8,069 nucleotides of DNA from Deltaproteobacteria bacterium (lineage in GTDB: Bacteria > UBA10199 > DSSB01): assembly GCA_021772695.1 (NCBI GenBank), contig JAJFLL010000114.1, forward strand, positions 1 to 8,069, in the 5' to 3' direction. The position numbers were made by a program, and so were the translations under genes. Positions 1 through 6,949 of this stretch are shown piece after piece (position 1 is the first letter of the stretch; every line of letters begins with the position of its first letter). The notes under the pieces are model-generated. The model saw nothing but the letters and a program-made list of their open reading frames with translations, searched no databases and had not been told where the DNA came from.

Positions 1-963
1 TTGCAGCTGGTTCTGTTGGTACATGGCCTTTAGCTTTTCATAATAAGGGTATTCCGTTCCCACTAAATCACTTCGTAAAAAACAGGAGCTTAGGCCGGAG
101 ATTTGGGTGAGATATTCATCCCAGATATTATATTGGGAGACCTTCGCGGAGACCCCTTGAAAATCCCCGGGGCCCCGACACCCTTGCCGTCCTTGGCAAT
201 AGTCTCGGGCCCGGTTGCGGATAGAGAGGGCGATAATGTTCCGTTCGCAGGCGCCATAGGCATTGCAAGCTCGCTCCAAATGACCCTCAAAGATAGCGGT
301 CCGGAGTGTATAATCCAGGTGTTTCGCTTTTTCTAAGGAAGCACCGGGCCATTGCCCCTGATTTTGAGAGGTAAATTGTTCCCAGGCCTGTTCTAAGGCC
401 CCGCGTCGCCCCATCAAATTGCGCTGTACTTTTGCGCATTGGGGAGAGTCGTGAAAGGCTCGCACGATCGTATCTAATTTGCTGTTTGCCGACCCTTGGC
501 TTGGTGCTTGGCCGCCTTTCTGGGGGGGATCAAAAAAGGGTGCTTTCTCCATCTCATACAAATTTTTAATGCTGATGACGTGTTCGACCTTTGACCCACA
601 ATGGTGGTTGGCAACTTTCGTTCCTTCTCGTTGCTTGACGGTTTGTTTAAATTTTTCGTTCGCGGCGGGAGTCGCCTTTGTAGAGTCGACAAGCACTTCA
701 AAACCCACATAGGGAGTCCCGCTACGATCGGTTAAGGGCTGGCCATTCCTAATCACCAAACAGGGAATTAATGAAGTTCCCTGCGACAAAGTGCCCGCGG
801 AGGAGCCGGGCCCTGAGGCTTGAAAAGCATTAACGTCATAAAAGGGAATATCGAGCGCACTATTAAAACGGTACAGCGTCATGACGGGTGTGGCCGGAAT
901 GTTGGCCCAAGCGGGACTTGAGAATAGCAGAATAAACAGTATCAAATATTTTTTCATCATCAT
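1..963 (-). CDS. Exported eight-cysteine protein of unknown function (C terminus cut off by window edge)
   Basis: The reading frame is open from an ATG at 963 down to base 1 with no stop, giving 321 residues and an incomplete C terminus. Three ATGs stand in a row (963, 960, 957). GAGG at 970-973 lies 6 bases before the first, which favours 963 or 960. Residues 1-20 form a textbook signal peptide: two lysines, a Leu/Ile/Phe core, then Ala-Trp-Ala before Asn21, so the product should be exported to the periplasm or beyond. The mature part has eight cysteines (68, 122, 176, 233, 239, 256, 262, 294), an even number that would suit four disulfides. Residues 100-165 are polar and Gln/Lys/Pro-rich. 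Residues 228-300 are the most structured-looking part, with Cys-x5-Cys twice and several aromatic residues. I recognise no enzyme motif, no lipobox and no transmembrane segment beyond the signal. The 112 bases upstream separate it from the dienelactone-hydrolase gene, and no good promoter is visible there. That the gene is real is well supported; its function is unknown. Confidence 0.85.
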   Translation of the reverse strand, partial: MMMKKYLILFILLFSSPAWANIPATPVMTLYRFNSALDIPFYDVNAFQASGPGSSAGTLSQGTSLIPCLVIRNGQPLTDRSGTPYVGFEVLVDSTKATPAANEKFKQTVKQREGTKVANHHCGSKVEHVISIKNLYEMEKAPFFDPPQKGGQAPSQGSANSKLDTIVRAFHDSPQCAKVQRNLMGRRGALEQAWEQFTSQNQGQWPGASLEKAKHLDYTLRTAIFEGHLERACNAYGACERNIIALSIRNRARDYCQGRQGCRGPGDFQGVSAKVSQYNIWDEYLTQISGLSSCFLRSDLVGTEYPYYEKLKAMYQQNQLQ

Positions 964-1013
964 AAAAGACCTCAATACCTGAAACTGCTTAAAGATCAAA
1001 TTTGTTTTCAGAA

Positions 1014-1030
1014 GAAATCCTTTGGATTTC
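1014..1030. other. Short perfect hairpin between two leftward genes, possible weak terminator
   Basis: GAAATCC and GGATTTC form a perfect 7-bp inverted repeat around a 3-base loop. It lies 46 bases beyond the stop of the dienelactone-hydrolase gene and 51 bases before the exported cysteine-rich gene. On the leftward strand the stem is followed by TTCTG rather than a run of T, and the stem is A/T-rich, so it is a poor intrinsic terminator. It could also be a leader-RNA structure for the next gene, or chance. Confidence 0.25.
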
Positions 1031-1075
1031 ATGTCTTGGTGGCATCTAAGGCATAAAGCTGGATAACGAAGACGA

Positions 1076-1780
1076 TTAGGCCAATCGTTCTTCGAGAAAT
1101 TGGAAGCCCGACTTCCAGGCACGCTTTGCCGTTTTTTCATTATAAACGGTACCCAACTCTTGGTCGTGGGCTTGAGGGTTGGTGAAGGCATGTTTGGTGC
1201 TGCCATAGACATGCAGTTGCCAATCGGCCCCCGCCTGAGTCATTTCTTTTTCGAAGGCCAACACCTTATCGGGATCCACCATGGGATCATCATGGCCGTG
1301 CAACGCCAATATGGAACTTTTGATGGGTTTGCTTGGCAACCCACTGGGGTCGAGGAGGCCATGAAAGCTCACCACACCCTTCAAGTCTGCACCGCTTCTT
1401 GCCAAATCCAATACGCTCAGACCGCCAAAGCAAAAACCCACAGCAGCGATTTTATCCGAATGAACCCCGGCAATGGATTGGATGCCGGCTAAGGCGGCGA
1501 GGAGCCTTTTTTGCAATAGTCCTCGATCTTTCATCAAGGGAGTGATCAAGGCCATTTTTTCTTCGGTGGTAGAGCCGGTTTTTCCTTCACCAAATAGGTC
1601 GATGGCGCAACCGATGTAGCCTTGCTGGGCGCATTTTTTAGCAGTGTCGACGGCAAAGTCGTTTAGTCCGCTCCAATCGTGGGCCACTAAGACGGCGGGA
1701 AGGTTTGATTCACCCGGGTGGGCTATTTTGCCTAAATGGGTCTGGCCTTCACATTGAAATTCAAAATCTTGCATATTCAT
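1076..1780 (-). CDS. Dienelactone hydrolase family protein (cytoplasmic alpha/beta hydrolase)
   Basis: This 234-residue product has the usual length of the dienelactone hydrolase family. The cysteine nucleophile elbow G-F-C-F-G-G places Cys117 as nucleophile. The acid is probably Asp165 in HGHDDPMVD, and the base is His197 in KHAFTNP, completing the Cys-Asp-His triad known for this family. HDWSGLN at 34-40 matches the early strand/oxyanion region, with Asp35 where the classical enzyme has Glu. There is no signal peptide, so it should act in the cytoplasm. The start at 1780 is supported by GGAGG at 1788-1792, 7 bases upstream. The founding enzyme opens dienelactone to maleylacetate in chloroaromatic breakdown, but most family members have other or unknown substrates. 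No catechol-pathway gene is nearby, so the substrate is not assigned. It follows the histidine kinase gene by 73 bases on the same strand and may be co-transcribed with it. Confidence 0.93.
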   Translation of the reverse strand: MNMQDFEFQCEGQTHLGKIAHPGESNLPAVLVAHDWSGLNDFAVDTAKKCAQQGYIGCAIDLFGEGKTGSTTEEKMALITPLMKDRGLLQKRLLAALAGIQSIAGVHSDKIAAVGFCFGGLSVLDLARSGADLKGVVSFHGLLDPSGLPSKPIKSSILALHGHDDPMVDPDKVLAFEKEMTQAGADWQLHVYGSTKHAFTNPQAHDQELGTVYNEKTAKRAWKSGFQFLEERLA

Positions 1781-1853
1781 AGTCCAACCTCCGATTTTGC
1801 AGGATCTTTAAACAGCTCTCGGCTGAATTTCAACTATCTTCTAAACGGAAAAA

Positions 1854-4235
1854 TTATTGTTTGGAGAAGAGGGGTTCTATCATGGGATTGGCTAATGGAA
1901 AGGTCAAGGTTACGGAGGTGCCTTGCCCCAAATGACTTTGCACTTGAATATTTCCTTCCAAGATACCCTCTGCAATGGTCTTGACCATGAAAAGCCCAAG
2001 GCCGGTGCCTTGCCCTTTGGCCTTGGTGGTAAAGTGAGGCTCAAATATCCTGGCTAAATTTTCTGGTGAGATACCGGTACCGAAATCTTGAATGGTAATT
2101 TCCCCAAGGTTGTTTCGGGGAGATACTTGAATATGAATTTCGCCGCCTTGATGGGAAGCTTGGGCTGAGTTTCTCAATAAATTGACTAAGGCTGCTGAGA
2201 GGATTTCATGATTGCCCATCATGAAAACAGGGTCTTCTGCAAATACGGTTTTCAGGGTAATCCCCCGCGAGTCGGCTTCACGCTGAAATTGGTGGGCGGC
2301 CATTTGAGCAACATCCTTTACAGAAAAAAGCGACTTTTCTGGAGAAAGTCCCCGCATTAAATTTTGGAACGCCCTAATTTCTCCGGTAAGGGTTTCTAGG
2401 GATTCAGAAACTACGGTTCCGTGTTCGGAGATCGATTGGCTTTGCCTTCCATTGCCATGAACATCAATGTAGGTCCTCATCAATTGCGGGTATCGCATTT
2501 CCATAAAGCTGGTGAAGCTGAAAATATAATTATTAAAATCATGCAGCATTCCGCTTAACAGCCGGTTCATATCCTCAAGGGTTCTTAGCCGGTTCTCTTG
2601 AGCAATTTCGTTGGAAGTTTTGACAAGCTTGGGGCGGGCGTGGTGTCTCAAATAGACCACATTGTAATCGCTGTCGCCGATAGGAGTTTGTTCCAACTGA
2701 AACTGCCTGCTTCTGCCTGAAATATTTTTTAACTGGTAAGTGTTATTTGGTCCGGTCACCGATTCCATTAATTCCGTGTAGGGCCGACCGACGATGACCT
2801 CGCCGCTACCCTGCCAATAACGGCGTAATGCTGAATTTAAATTTACGATAATTCCCTCTCGATTGAGGATCATAACAGGCCATGGGGCGGCCTCTAATAT
2901 TTGCACCAGCTCTGGATTGACGATGGGTCGGGACGGGATAGTTTCGGGAATCATGCGATTCGATGGGGAAAGATCCGGGGAATCCTTTGGGTCCCCGGCC
3001 ATCATGAGAGCCCAATTTTCTTCGAATATTTGCCGTTGGCGACCTCTTACGCTTGCAGGGCCACTGACTGCTGTGGCGAGCCCCCATTCGGGAAGCAGGT
3101 CATTCCACCGGTTTTGAATGGAAGGCTTTGGTTGGTAAAATTGGGCTAGTCTGCGGGGAGCGTGCAAAATCCAATGGGCTTCTCGCTCCACTCGTGTGGA
3201 CCAGCGCTGCATGGGGGCCGGTTGCAAGTGGTGAAATAAATGTCCTGCGGCTTTGAGGTGGAGTAAGGCGCCCAATGAACCGAGCATCATGGCTTCCCCG
3301 GAAATTTCAGGGCTTAAATGCATTCTTATTTGTAGGTCATGGGACAATAACAAGGCACCATACATAGCTGTATTGGGTACGAGGGTGTGGAGGAATTGTT
3401 CAGAAAAACGACGAGCCGCAAAGGGAGTCGGGGGCAAATAGGCCGGGATGCCACGATGCCAACGTAGAAATCTTTCACTCATTCCCCCTGCGGCGCGGAA
3501 TAAACTGAAACTCAATGCGGTGGCCAAGAAATCCTGACCAAAGGGATGGGTATAATGGGAAAGGCCATGGGGACTTGGACTACGTAGCCCTCGCTGAGTC
3601 AGGGTAAAGGCCAAACTTTCCGCACCCACCCCAGAGACGAAACTTGCAGCCCTGGCCGCAGGTCGACCAAATCCTGAAAAGATGGCTGGGGATCGTGACA
3701 ACCATCGCAGGCTTCCCAAACGTCCTAGATGGTAGGCCGTGGTGCCGGCGGCAAAGGATGCCATTAATACGGGGTCAGCCACCTGCTCGACGAATTGAGA
3801 AAAGAATATTTCCGTTCGGCGACCCCAGGGGCCTTCACCCCGAGACAAAGCCAGCTCTTCTGCGAATTGGGTTTGAAAACTGCGTTTGGCCTCAGAGCTT
3901 ATTTGAGTGTCTGCAGCCAAATGCCGTTGACACAAGGAAGCCAAGCCGTGACTCAAGTCGGATCTTCCCAATTGGTTCCATTCGCGAACCAATTGTAAAA
4001 AGTCAGAATACAATAATTGGGGGTCGCCCTCTTCGGCGATGGAATTTAAGGCGCGAACATAGGTGGGTTGGATCATAGAGCCGACTTGGCCGGCTTCAGG
4101 TGCACCGAGGCCTTGAAAAAAATCGGCTACGATCGTTTGGGCTACAGACCTGGTCGAGGAATCCGAAAACCCGGCTAACGGAGATCCTGAAAGATCTAAG
4201 ACAGAGATTCTGGTGCCCCGATTCTCTGTATTCAT
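1854..4235 (-). CDS. Sensor histidine kinase with a large Ala/Gly-rich N-terminal region and a PAS domain
   Basis: The C-terminal half is a clear histidine kinase. A PAS-like sensor lies at about 441-535. The phosphoacceptor is His565 in the H-box MLHDFNN, the H-D-F-N-N type seen in NtrB-like and many deltaproteobacterial kinases. The ATPase has its N-box at 685-690 (Asn689), D-box IQDFGTGI (Asp717), F-box FEPHFTTK at 731-738 and the glycine-rich lid GQGTGLGL at 741-748. All key residues are present, so it should be active. No receiver domain follows. Residues 1-430 match no sensor I can name. They contain about five weakly hydrophobic Ala/Gly/Leu-rich stretches (near 154-180, 193-212, 234-252, 279-298, 313-336) that could be amphipathic helices or poor membrane segments. 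There is no signal peptide. The start at 4235 has GAGG about 8 bases upstream. The kinase probably phosphorylates an unlinked response regulator. The ligand sensed and the role of the front domain are unknown. Confidence 0.94.
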   Translation of the reverse strand: MNTENRGTRISVLDLSGSPLAGFSDSSTRSVAQTIVADFFQGLGAPEAGQVGSMIQPTYVRALNSIAEEGDPQLLYSDFLQLVREWNQLGRSDLSHGLASLCQRHLAADTQISSEAKRSFQTQFAEELALSRGEGPWGRRTEIFFSQFVEQVADPVLMASFAAGTTAYHLGRLGSLRWLSRSPAIFSGFGRPAARAASFVSGVGAESLAFTLTQRGLRSPSPHGLSHYTHPFGQDFLATALSFSLFRAAGGMSERFLRWHRGIPAYLPPTPFAARRFSEQFLHTLVPNTAMYGALLLSHDLQIRMHLSPEISGEAMMLGSLGALLHLKAAGHLFHHLQPAPMQRWSTRVEREAHWILHAPRRLAQFYQPKPSIQNRWNDLLPEWGLATAVSGPASVRGRQRQIFEENWALMMAGDPKDSPDLSPSNRMIPETIPSRPIVNPELVQILEAAPWPVMILNREGIIVNLNSALRRYWQGSGEVIVGRPYTELMESVTGPNNTYQLKNISGRSRQFQLEQTPIGDSDYNVVYLRHHARPKLVKTSNEIAQENRLRTLEDMNRLLSGMLHDFNNYIFSFTSFMEMRYPQLMRTYIDVHGNGRQSQSISEHGTVVSESLETLTGEIRAFQNLMRGLSPEKSLFSVKDVAQMAAHQFQREADSRGITLKTVFAEDPVFMMGNHEILSAALVNLLRNSAQASHQGGEIHIQVSPRNNLGEITIQDFGTGISPENLARIFEPHFTTKAKGQGTGLGLFMVKTIAEGILEGNIQVQSHLGQGTSVTLTFPLANPMIEPLFSKQ

Positions 4236-4310
4236 GGTTTTGGCCTCACGGACGGTTAATCAATAAAAGTCCCTAAACATGGCTCCATACCCGAACCTGA
4301 GATAAACCAA

Positions 4311-4338
4311 ATAATATCAATCAGTTACAATTTAACAT
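4311..4338 (-). promoter_or_regulatory. Weak candidate promoter for the histidine kinase gene
   Basis: On the leftward strand, TATTAT (4311-4316) differs from the sigma-70 -10 consensus at one base. It sits 16 bases downstream of ATGTTA (4333-4338), a poor -35 with three matches. It would give a leader of roughly 70 bases. The region is A/T-rich, so chance matches are likely. Its interest is that the -35 overlaps the adjacent inverted repeat. Confidence 0.25.
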
Positions 4339-4363
4339 TCGAAAAGATCGCGAGTTTTCGAAT
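4337..4363. promoter_or_regulatory. Perfect 9+9 bp inverted repeat, candidate operator upstream of the kinase gene
   Basis: ATTCGAAAA (4337-4345) and TTTTCGAAT (4355-4363) are exact reverse complements separated by 9 bases. Each arm contains the self-complementary hexamer TTCGAA, the two centres being 19 bases apart, close to two helical turns. No T-run follows on either strand, so it does not look like an intrinsic terminator. It lies about 100 bases upstream of the kinase start and touches the weak promoter candidate. This is compatible with a dimeric repressor or activator site; no binding protein is inferred. Confidence 0.45.
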
Positions 4364-4372
4364 TATCACCTG

Positions 4373-4384
4373 CTTTGGCCAAAG
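4373..4384. repeat. 12-bp perfect palindrome CTTTGGCCAAAG
   Basis: CTTTGGCCAAAG is its own reverse complement. It lies between the metallopeptidase stop (4430) and the kinase start (4235), 9 bases from the larger inverted repeat. It is too compact for an RNA hairpin with a good loop and has no T-run after it, so a DNA-binding site is more plausible than a terminator. It could be chance. Confidence 0.3.
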
Positions 4385-4429
4385 GTTGCTAGTGAAAAAT
4401 TTTATAAGTTAGTGATCTTATTAAAAAAT

Positions 4430-5605
4430 CTAGGGAAAGCTTACGACGACCAGGTCGAGGGGCAATTGGTCTCGGTGGGGGCCTGGAAGGCTAACCTGAA
4501 GAATTTTGAGAGGATTTCCCTCAGCGGCGCCTTGGTCGAAGGCCGCGGTGGAAGGCAATTTTCCCAGCAAATCAAATTGCTCCAACCGGTAAGGCAAGCC
4601 ATTGGAGGCCAGCGGGGAAGGAGAATCCATGAGATGAAAATGGAGGTGGGGCTCGGAAGTATTTCCCGAATTTCCGATCTTGGCCAAGACTTGTCCCTTT
4701 TGGACTCGGTCTCCGTCTCGAACCAACAAGCTACCTTTCTTTAGGTGGGCGTAGAGGGCGTAGACACCGGGTTGAATTTCTAAGACCACATGGTTCCCAT
4801 CAGCCTGGTCGAGCTCGATGCCGTCGGGTAATTTTCCCGGGACTTGGTCGGCATATAAATCGATGGCCTTCACCACCTTGGCATCGGCTATGGCAATAAC
4901 TTCTTTACCGTAACATTGATAAGACTCGACCAACTTAGGATCACCGGTAAAAATTTGATCGGTATCACTCAATTGTTCCCAGTCGATGGCGTAGCGTTGG
5001 GCCAAAAATAATTGGCCATTGATGGGAAGGGCCGCACGTACATGACGATGGGATTGGCAACACCCATCGCCTGCCACCCACTTTTTTCCCTTCAAGGGAG
5101 TGCCGATGAGAATGGGGTCTTGCAAGTGGACCTGAGTCGGGGGACCACCCAGTGAAAGTAATCGACCGGAGTGGGTAAAATCGAAGCGATGGGTGATTTC
5201 ACGGGGGATGGAACTTTTATCTGGAAAGGAAAGGGTGAGAAATAAAAGGCCGCTTTGTCCTGGTCCCAATTTATCGGTAGGGCTGCGTTCGCTGAGATCG
5301 GAAAATATTTTAGGAATCTGCTTGCCGGAAAATTTTTGGATTACCGGTGATGGACCGGATTGTTTCAACACATTGACGGCGCTGAGTTGCCAAGGGGCCT
5401 TGGAGGCATTGGTCAATAAAATTTCATAGGCTAAATGGTAATTGCCATCGGAGCCTAATACGGCCTGAGGGGAGGCCAATATGCGGGATAACACCGGAGT
5501 CACTTGGTCTTTGGCTTTGGCAGATAGAGGGGTGGCCAATAAGAGCAATGGGAATCCAGCTCCTAGGAATAATAGACGGATGGTTTTTATGAAACTAAAA
5601 TTCAT
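4430..5605 (-). CDS. Exported M23-family metallopeptidase (peptidoglycan DD-metallopeptidase-like)
   Basis: The 391-residue product starts with a signal peptide (Lys7, Arg10, a Leu-rich core, cleavage near Ala29-Ala31) and should act in the periplasm or outside the cell. Residues about 33-165 form a beta-rich N-terminal domain. The M23 peptidase domain spans about 190-345: RYAIDW with metal-ligand Asp208, GNHVVL, YAHL with His287, and EPHLHFH with His320 and His322, followed by the conserved SPLASNGLPY. At the first metal-ligand position, where classical M23 enzymes have His four residues before the Asp, this protein has Arg204. This QR-(F/Y)-AIDW form is, to my knowledge, typical of a subfamily that also shares the GCC motif (Cys182-Cys183). 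Family members usually cleave peptide cross-links in peptidoglycan; some variants are inactive regulators of amidases. The start at 5605 has GGAG 7 bases upstream. About 108 bases of A/T-rich DNA separate it from the LuxR-type gene upstream. Confidence 0.92.
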   Translation of the reverse strand: MNFSFIKTIRLLFLGAGFPLLLLATPLSAKAKDQVTPVLSRILASPQAVLGSDGNYHLAYEILLTNASKAPWQLSAVNVLKQSGPSPVIQKFSGKQIPKIFSDLSERSPTDKLGPGQSGLLFLTLSFPDKSSIPREITHRFDFTHSGRLLSLGGPPTQVHLQDPILIGTPLKGKKWVAGDGCCQSHRHVRAALPINGQLFLAQRYAIDWEQLSDTDQIFTGDPKLVESYQCYGKEVIAIADAKVVKAIDLYADQVPGKLPDGIELDQADGNHVVLEIQPGVYALYAHLKKGSLLVRDGDRVQKGQVLAKIGNSGNTSEPHLHFHLMDSPSPLASNGLPYRLEQFDLLGKLPSTAAFDQGAAEGNPLKILQVSLPGPHRDQLPLDLVVVSFP

Positions 5606-5713
5606 AAAGGTTCTCCAAAAAATATCATGTACCCTAAGTAAAATTGGATTATTTAAAAACTAAAATTTGAAAAAAGAAATCTTGCTATAAAACTTAGGAA
5701 GGTGAATGCGGTT

Positions 5714-6796
5714 TTATTGTTCGAATCGATGTCCTAAAGCGAGGAGTATGGCCCGAACCCTGGAGTCCACTCCCAGTTTTGAGAGAATCCGCTGTACGTG
5801 GGTATGAACCGTGTCCAATGAAACGAATCGCTGTTCGGCGATTTCGCGATTGCTAAGTCCCCGGGTAAGCCAGACCAAAACCTCGCTTTCGGCGGGAGTA
5901 AGGTGAGCTGCGCGAGCCAATTCTTCTACCGCCGGAGAAGGATCGTTTGTCCACAACTCGCACAAAATAAAGCGACCACCGAAAGCGTCTTGAATGGGGC
6001 GCATTTCAACACGTACGGGTGTTTTTCCTTTGCAGAGAATATTAAGGTTAGGGAAAGGCAAAGAAGAACCTGAGGTTGGTTTCTTGAGACCGCCGAATCG
6101 TCGTGCGTTTCTTACCATTGCTTCAGGTATCTTCCGTCCACAACCTTCATCCATTCCCAATTGCGAGACCGCATGAGTGGAAGCCCAAATGAGAGAACCA
6201 TTGGCATCGAGGACCAGCTTGGGCGGCCAGTCTTCGTTGATTAGAGTTTCTAAGGCCGAGCTGACCTGCATCCGCCACTCGATTTGACGGCTCCTTTGCA
6301 CAAAGATCCGTAAAGATGGCACTAAACGCGCCATCAACAATTCATCGTCAACGGTAAAATCGGAAAGCCCCTTCGAGCGGGCGATTAGGATTCCCACCAT
6401 CCCCGGTGCTTGGTGCTCGGTGTCGGTCAGGCGAACATGTAAATATTTGGCGATCTGTAGTTTTGTTGAGAAGGCATGGGTCGGACTCTTCCGGTATTCC
6501 TCCCATTCCGGAAATCTCATGGGTTGAAATACCCAGGGATTTTCTCTTTGCAGCACTGTCTGCATCACATCCTCATGGTGATACTCGGAGACGTAATCTT
6601 CCCATCGTCCCAAAGAACCACCCAGACTTTCGAAACTCGGTGCTACTCCGCAGCGGTACAGGTTTGTCCCGCTCGAGCCGAATAACTGCTCCAACAGCGG
6701 CAAAATAACGTTAAAACCTTCATGCAAACTGATCGCCTCTAAGGCAGCTCGATGAATTTCACCTACCAGTTTTTCTTGAGATTCTTGAGAAATCAT
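5714..6796 (-). CDS. LuxR-type helix-turn-helix transcriptional regulator without receiver domain
   Basis: The last 62 residues of this 360-residue protein are a LuxR/GerE DNA-binding domain. LTPAESEVL begins at 299, GLSNREIAE at 313-321 is the scaffold helix, and SLDTVHTHVQRILSKLGV at 326-343 is the recognition helix and dimer contact. Residues 1-170 resemble a GAF-like or similar sensory fold, and 190-285 look PAS-like (LVLDANGSLIWAS). These fold calls are by eye. No phosphorylatable receiver domain is present, so it is not a classical response regulator for the kinase in this window. It may respond to a small ligand. The ATG at 6796 lacks a clear Shine-Dalgarno sequence, and the frame is closed by a TGA upstream. 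A near-consensus promoter lies just upstream. The gene is divergent from the exported alpha/beta hydrolase gene, the usual arrangement of a regulator and its target. Confidence 0.92.
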   Translation of the reverse strand: MISQESQEKLVGEIHRAALEAISLHEGFNVILPLLEQLFGSSGTNLYRCGVAPSFESLGGSLGRWEDYVSEYHHEDVMQTVLQRENPWVFQPMRFPEWEEYRKSPTHAFSTKLQIAKYLHVRLTDTEHQAPGMVGILIARSKGLSDFTVDDELLMARLVPSLRIFVQRSRQIEWRMQVSSALETLINEDWPPKLVLDANGSLIWASTHAVSQLGMDEGCGRKIPEAMVRNARRFGGLKKPTSGSSLPFPNLNILCKGKTPVRVEMRPIQDAFGGRFILCELWTNDPSPAVEELARAAHLTPAESEVLVWLTRGLSNREIAEQRFVSLDTVHTHVQRILSKLGVDSRVRAILLALGHRFEQ

Positions 6797-6832
6797 GTGG
6801 TCGGTCCGGTTTTTGTTATGGATTGCTCACCA

Positions 6833-6862
6833 ATTATAGGGATGCCCCTCAATGAGTTTCAA
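6833..6862 (-). promoter_or_regulatory. Sigma-70-type promoter for the LuxR-type regulator gene
   Basis: On the leftward strand, TTGAAA (6857-6862, five of six matches to the -35 consensus) is followed by an 18-base spacer and a perfect -10 box TATAAT (6833-6838). Transcription would start near 6826, leaving a leader of about 30 bases before the ATG at 6796. This is the strongest promoter match in the window. Confidence 0.6.
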
Positions 6863-6886
6863 GGCTAAAATCACCGTTTATCGTGA

Positions 6887-6904
6887 CGACGGCCCACCGA
6901 CGGT
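6887..6904. promoter_or_regulatory. Candidate operator: CGACGG direct repeat with ACCG-A-CGGT palindrome
   Basis: CGACGG occurs at 6887-6892 and again at 6898-6903, 11 bases apart or about one helical turn. The second copy lies inside ACCGACGGT (6896-6904), a perfect odd palindrome. A further ACCGT at 6873-6877 is complementary to the ACGGT at 6900-6904. The group sits between the divergent LuxR-type and hydrolase genes, upstream of the -35 of the regulator's promoter and about 45 bases before the hydrolase ATG. It is a plausible site for the adjacent regulator, but the elements are short and there is no direct evidence of binding. Confidence 0.35.
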
Positions 6905-6949
6905 TGGAATAAGATGACATCATAGCTCATTAATATAGGGAGAAACGTT

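Noticed and set aside
522..528. Run of seven G in the cysteine-rich protein gene as a possible phase-variation tract
   Set aside because: The frame is intact across it, it encodes an ordinary Pro-Pro pair, and seven bases is short for a slippage switch.
1100..1492. Rightward 130-codon open frame opposite the dienelactone-hydrolase gene
   Set aside because: It is antisense to a clearly coding, motif-bearing gene and shows no recognisable motif.
3644..4078. Rightward 144-codon open frame opposite the kinase gene
   Set aside because: It lies wholly antisense to the kinase N-terminal coding region, its product has low-complexity, Arg/Pro-rich composition with no motif, and no ribosome site stands out. 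It is a shadow frame.
4412..4744. Rightward 110-codon open frame opposite the 3' end of the metallopeptidase gene
   Set aside because: It mirrors the conserved M23 catalytic region on the other strand. Conservation is explained by the metallopeptidase.
5592..5667. Direct repeat AAACTAAAATT at 5592-5602 and 5657-5667 around the start of the metallopeptidase gene
   Set aside because: It is short and A/T-only apart from one C, in an A/T-rich gap, with one copy inside the coding start. Chance is the simplest explanation.
6913..6923. ATGA-CA-TCAT interrupted repeat before the hydrolase gene
   Set aside because: Four-base arms are too short to separate from chance, and no matching partner site is visible.
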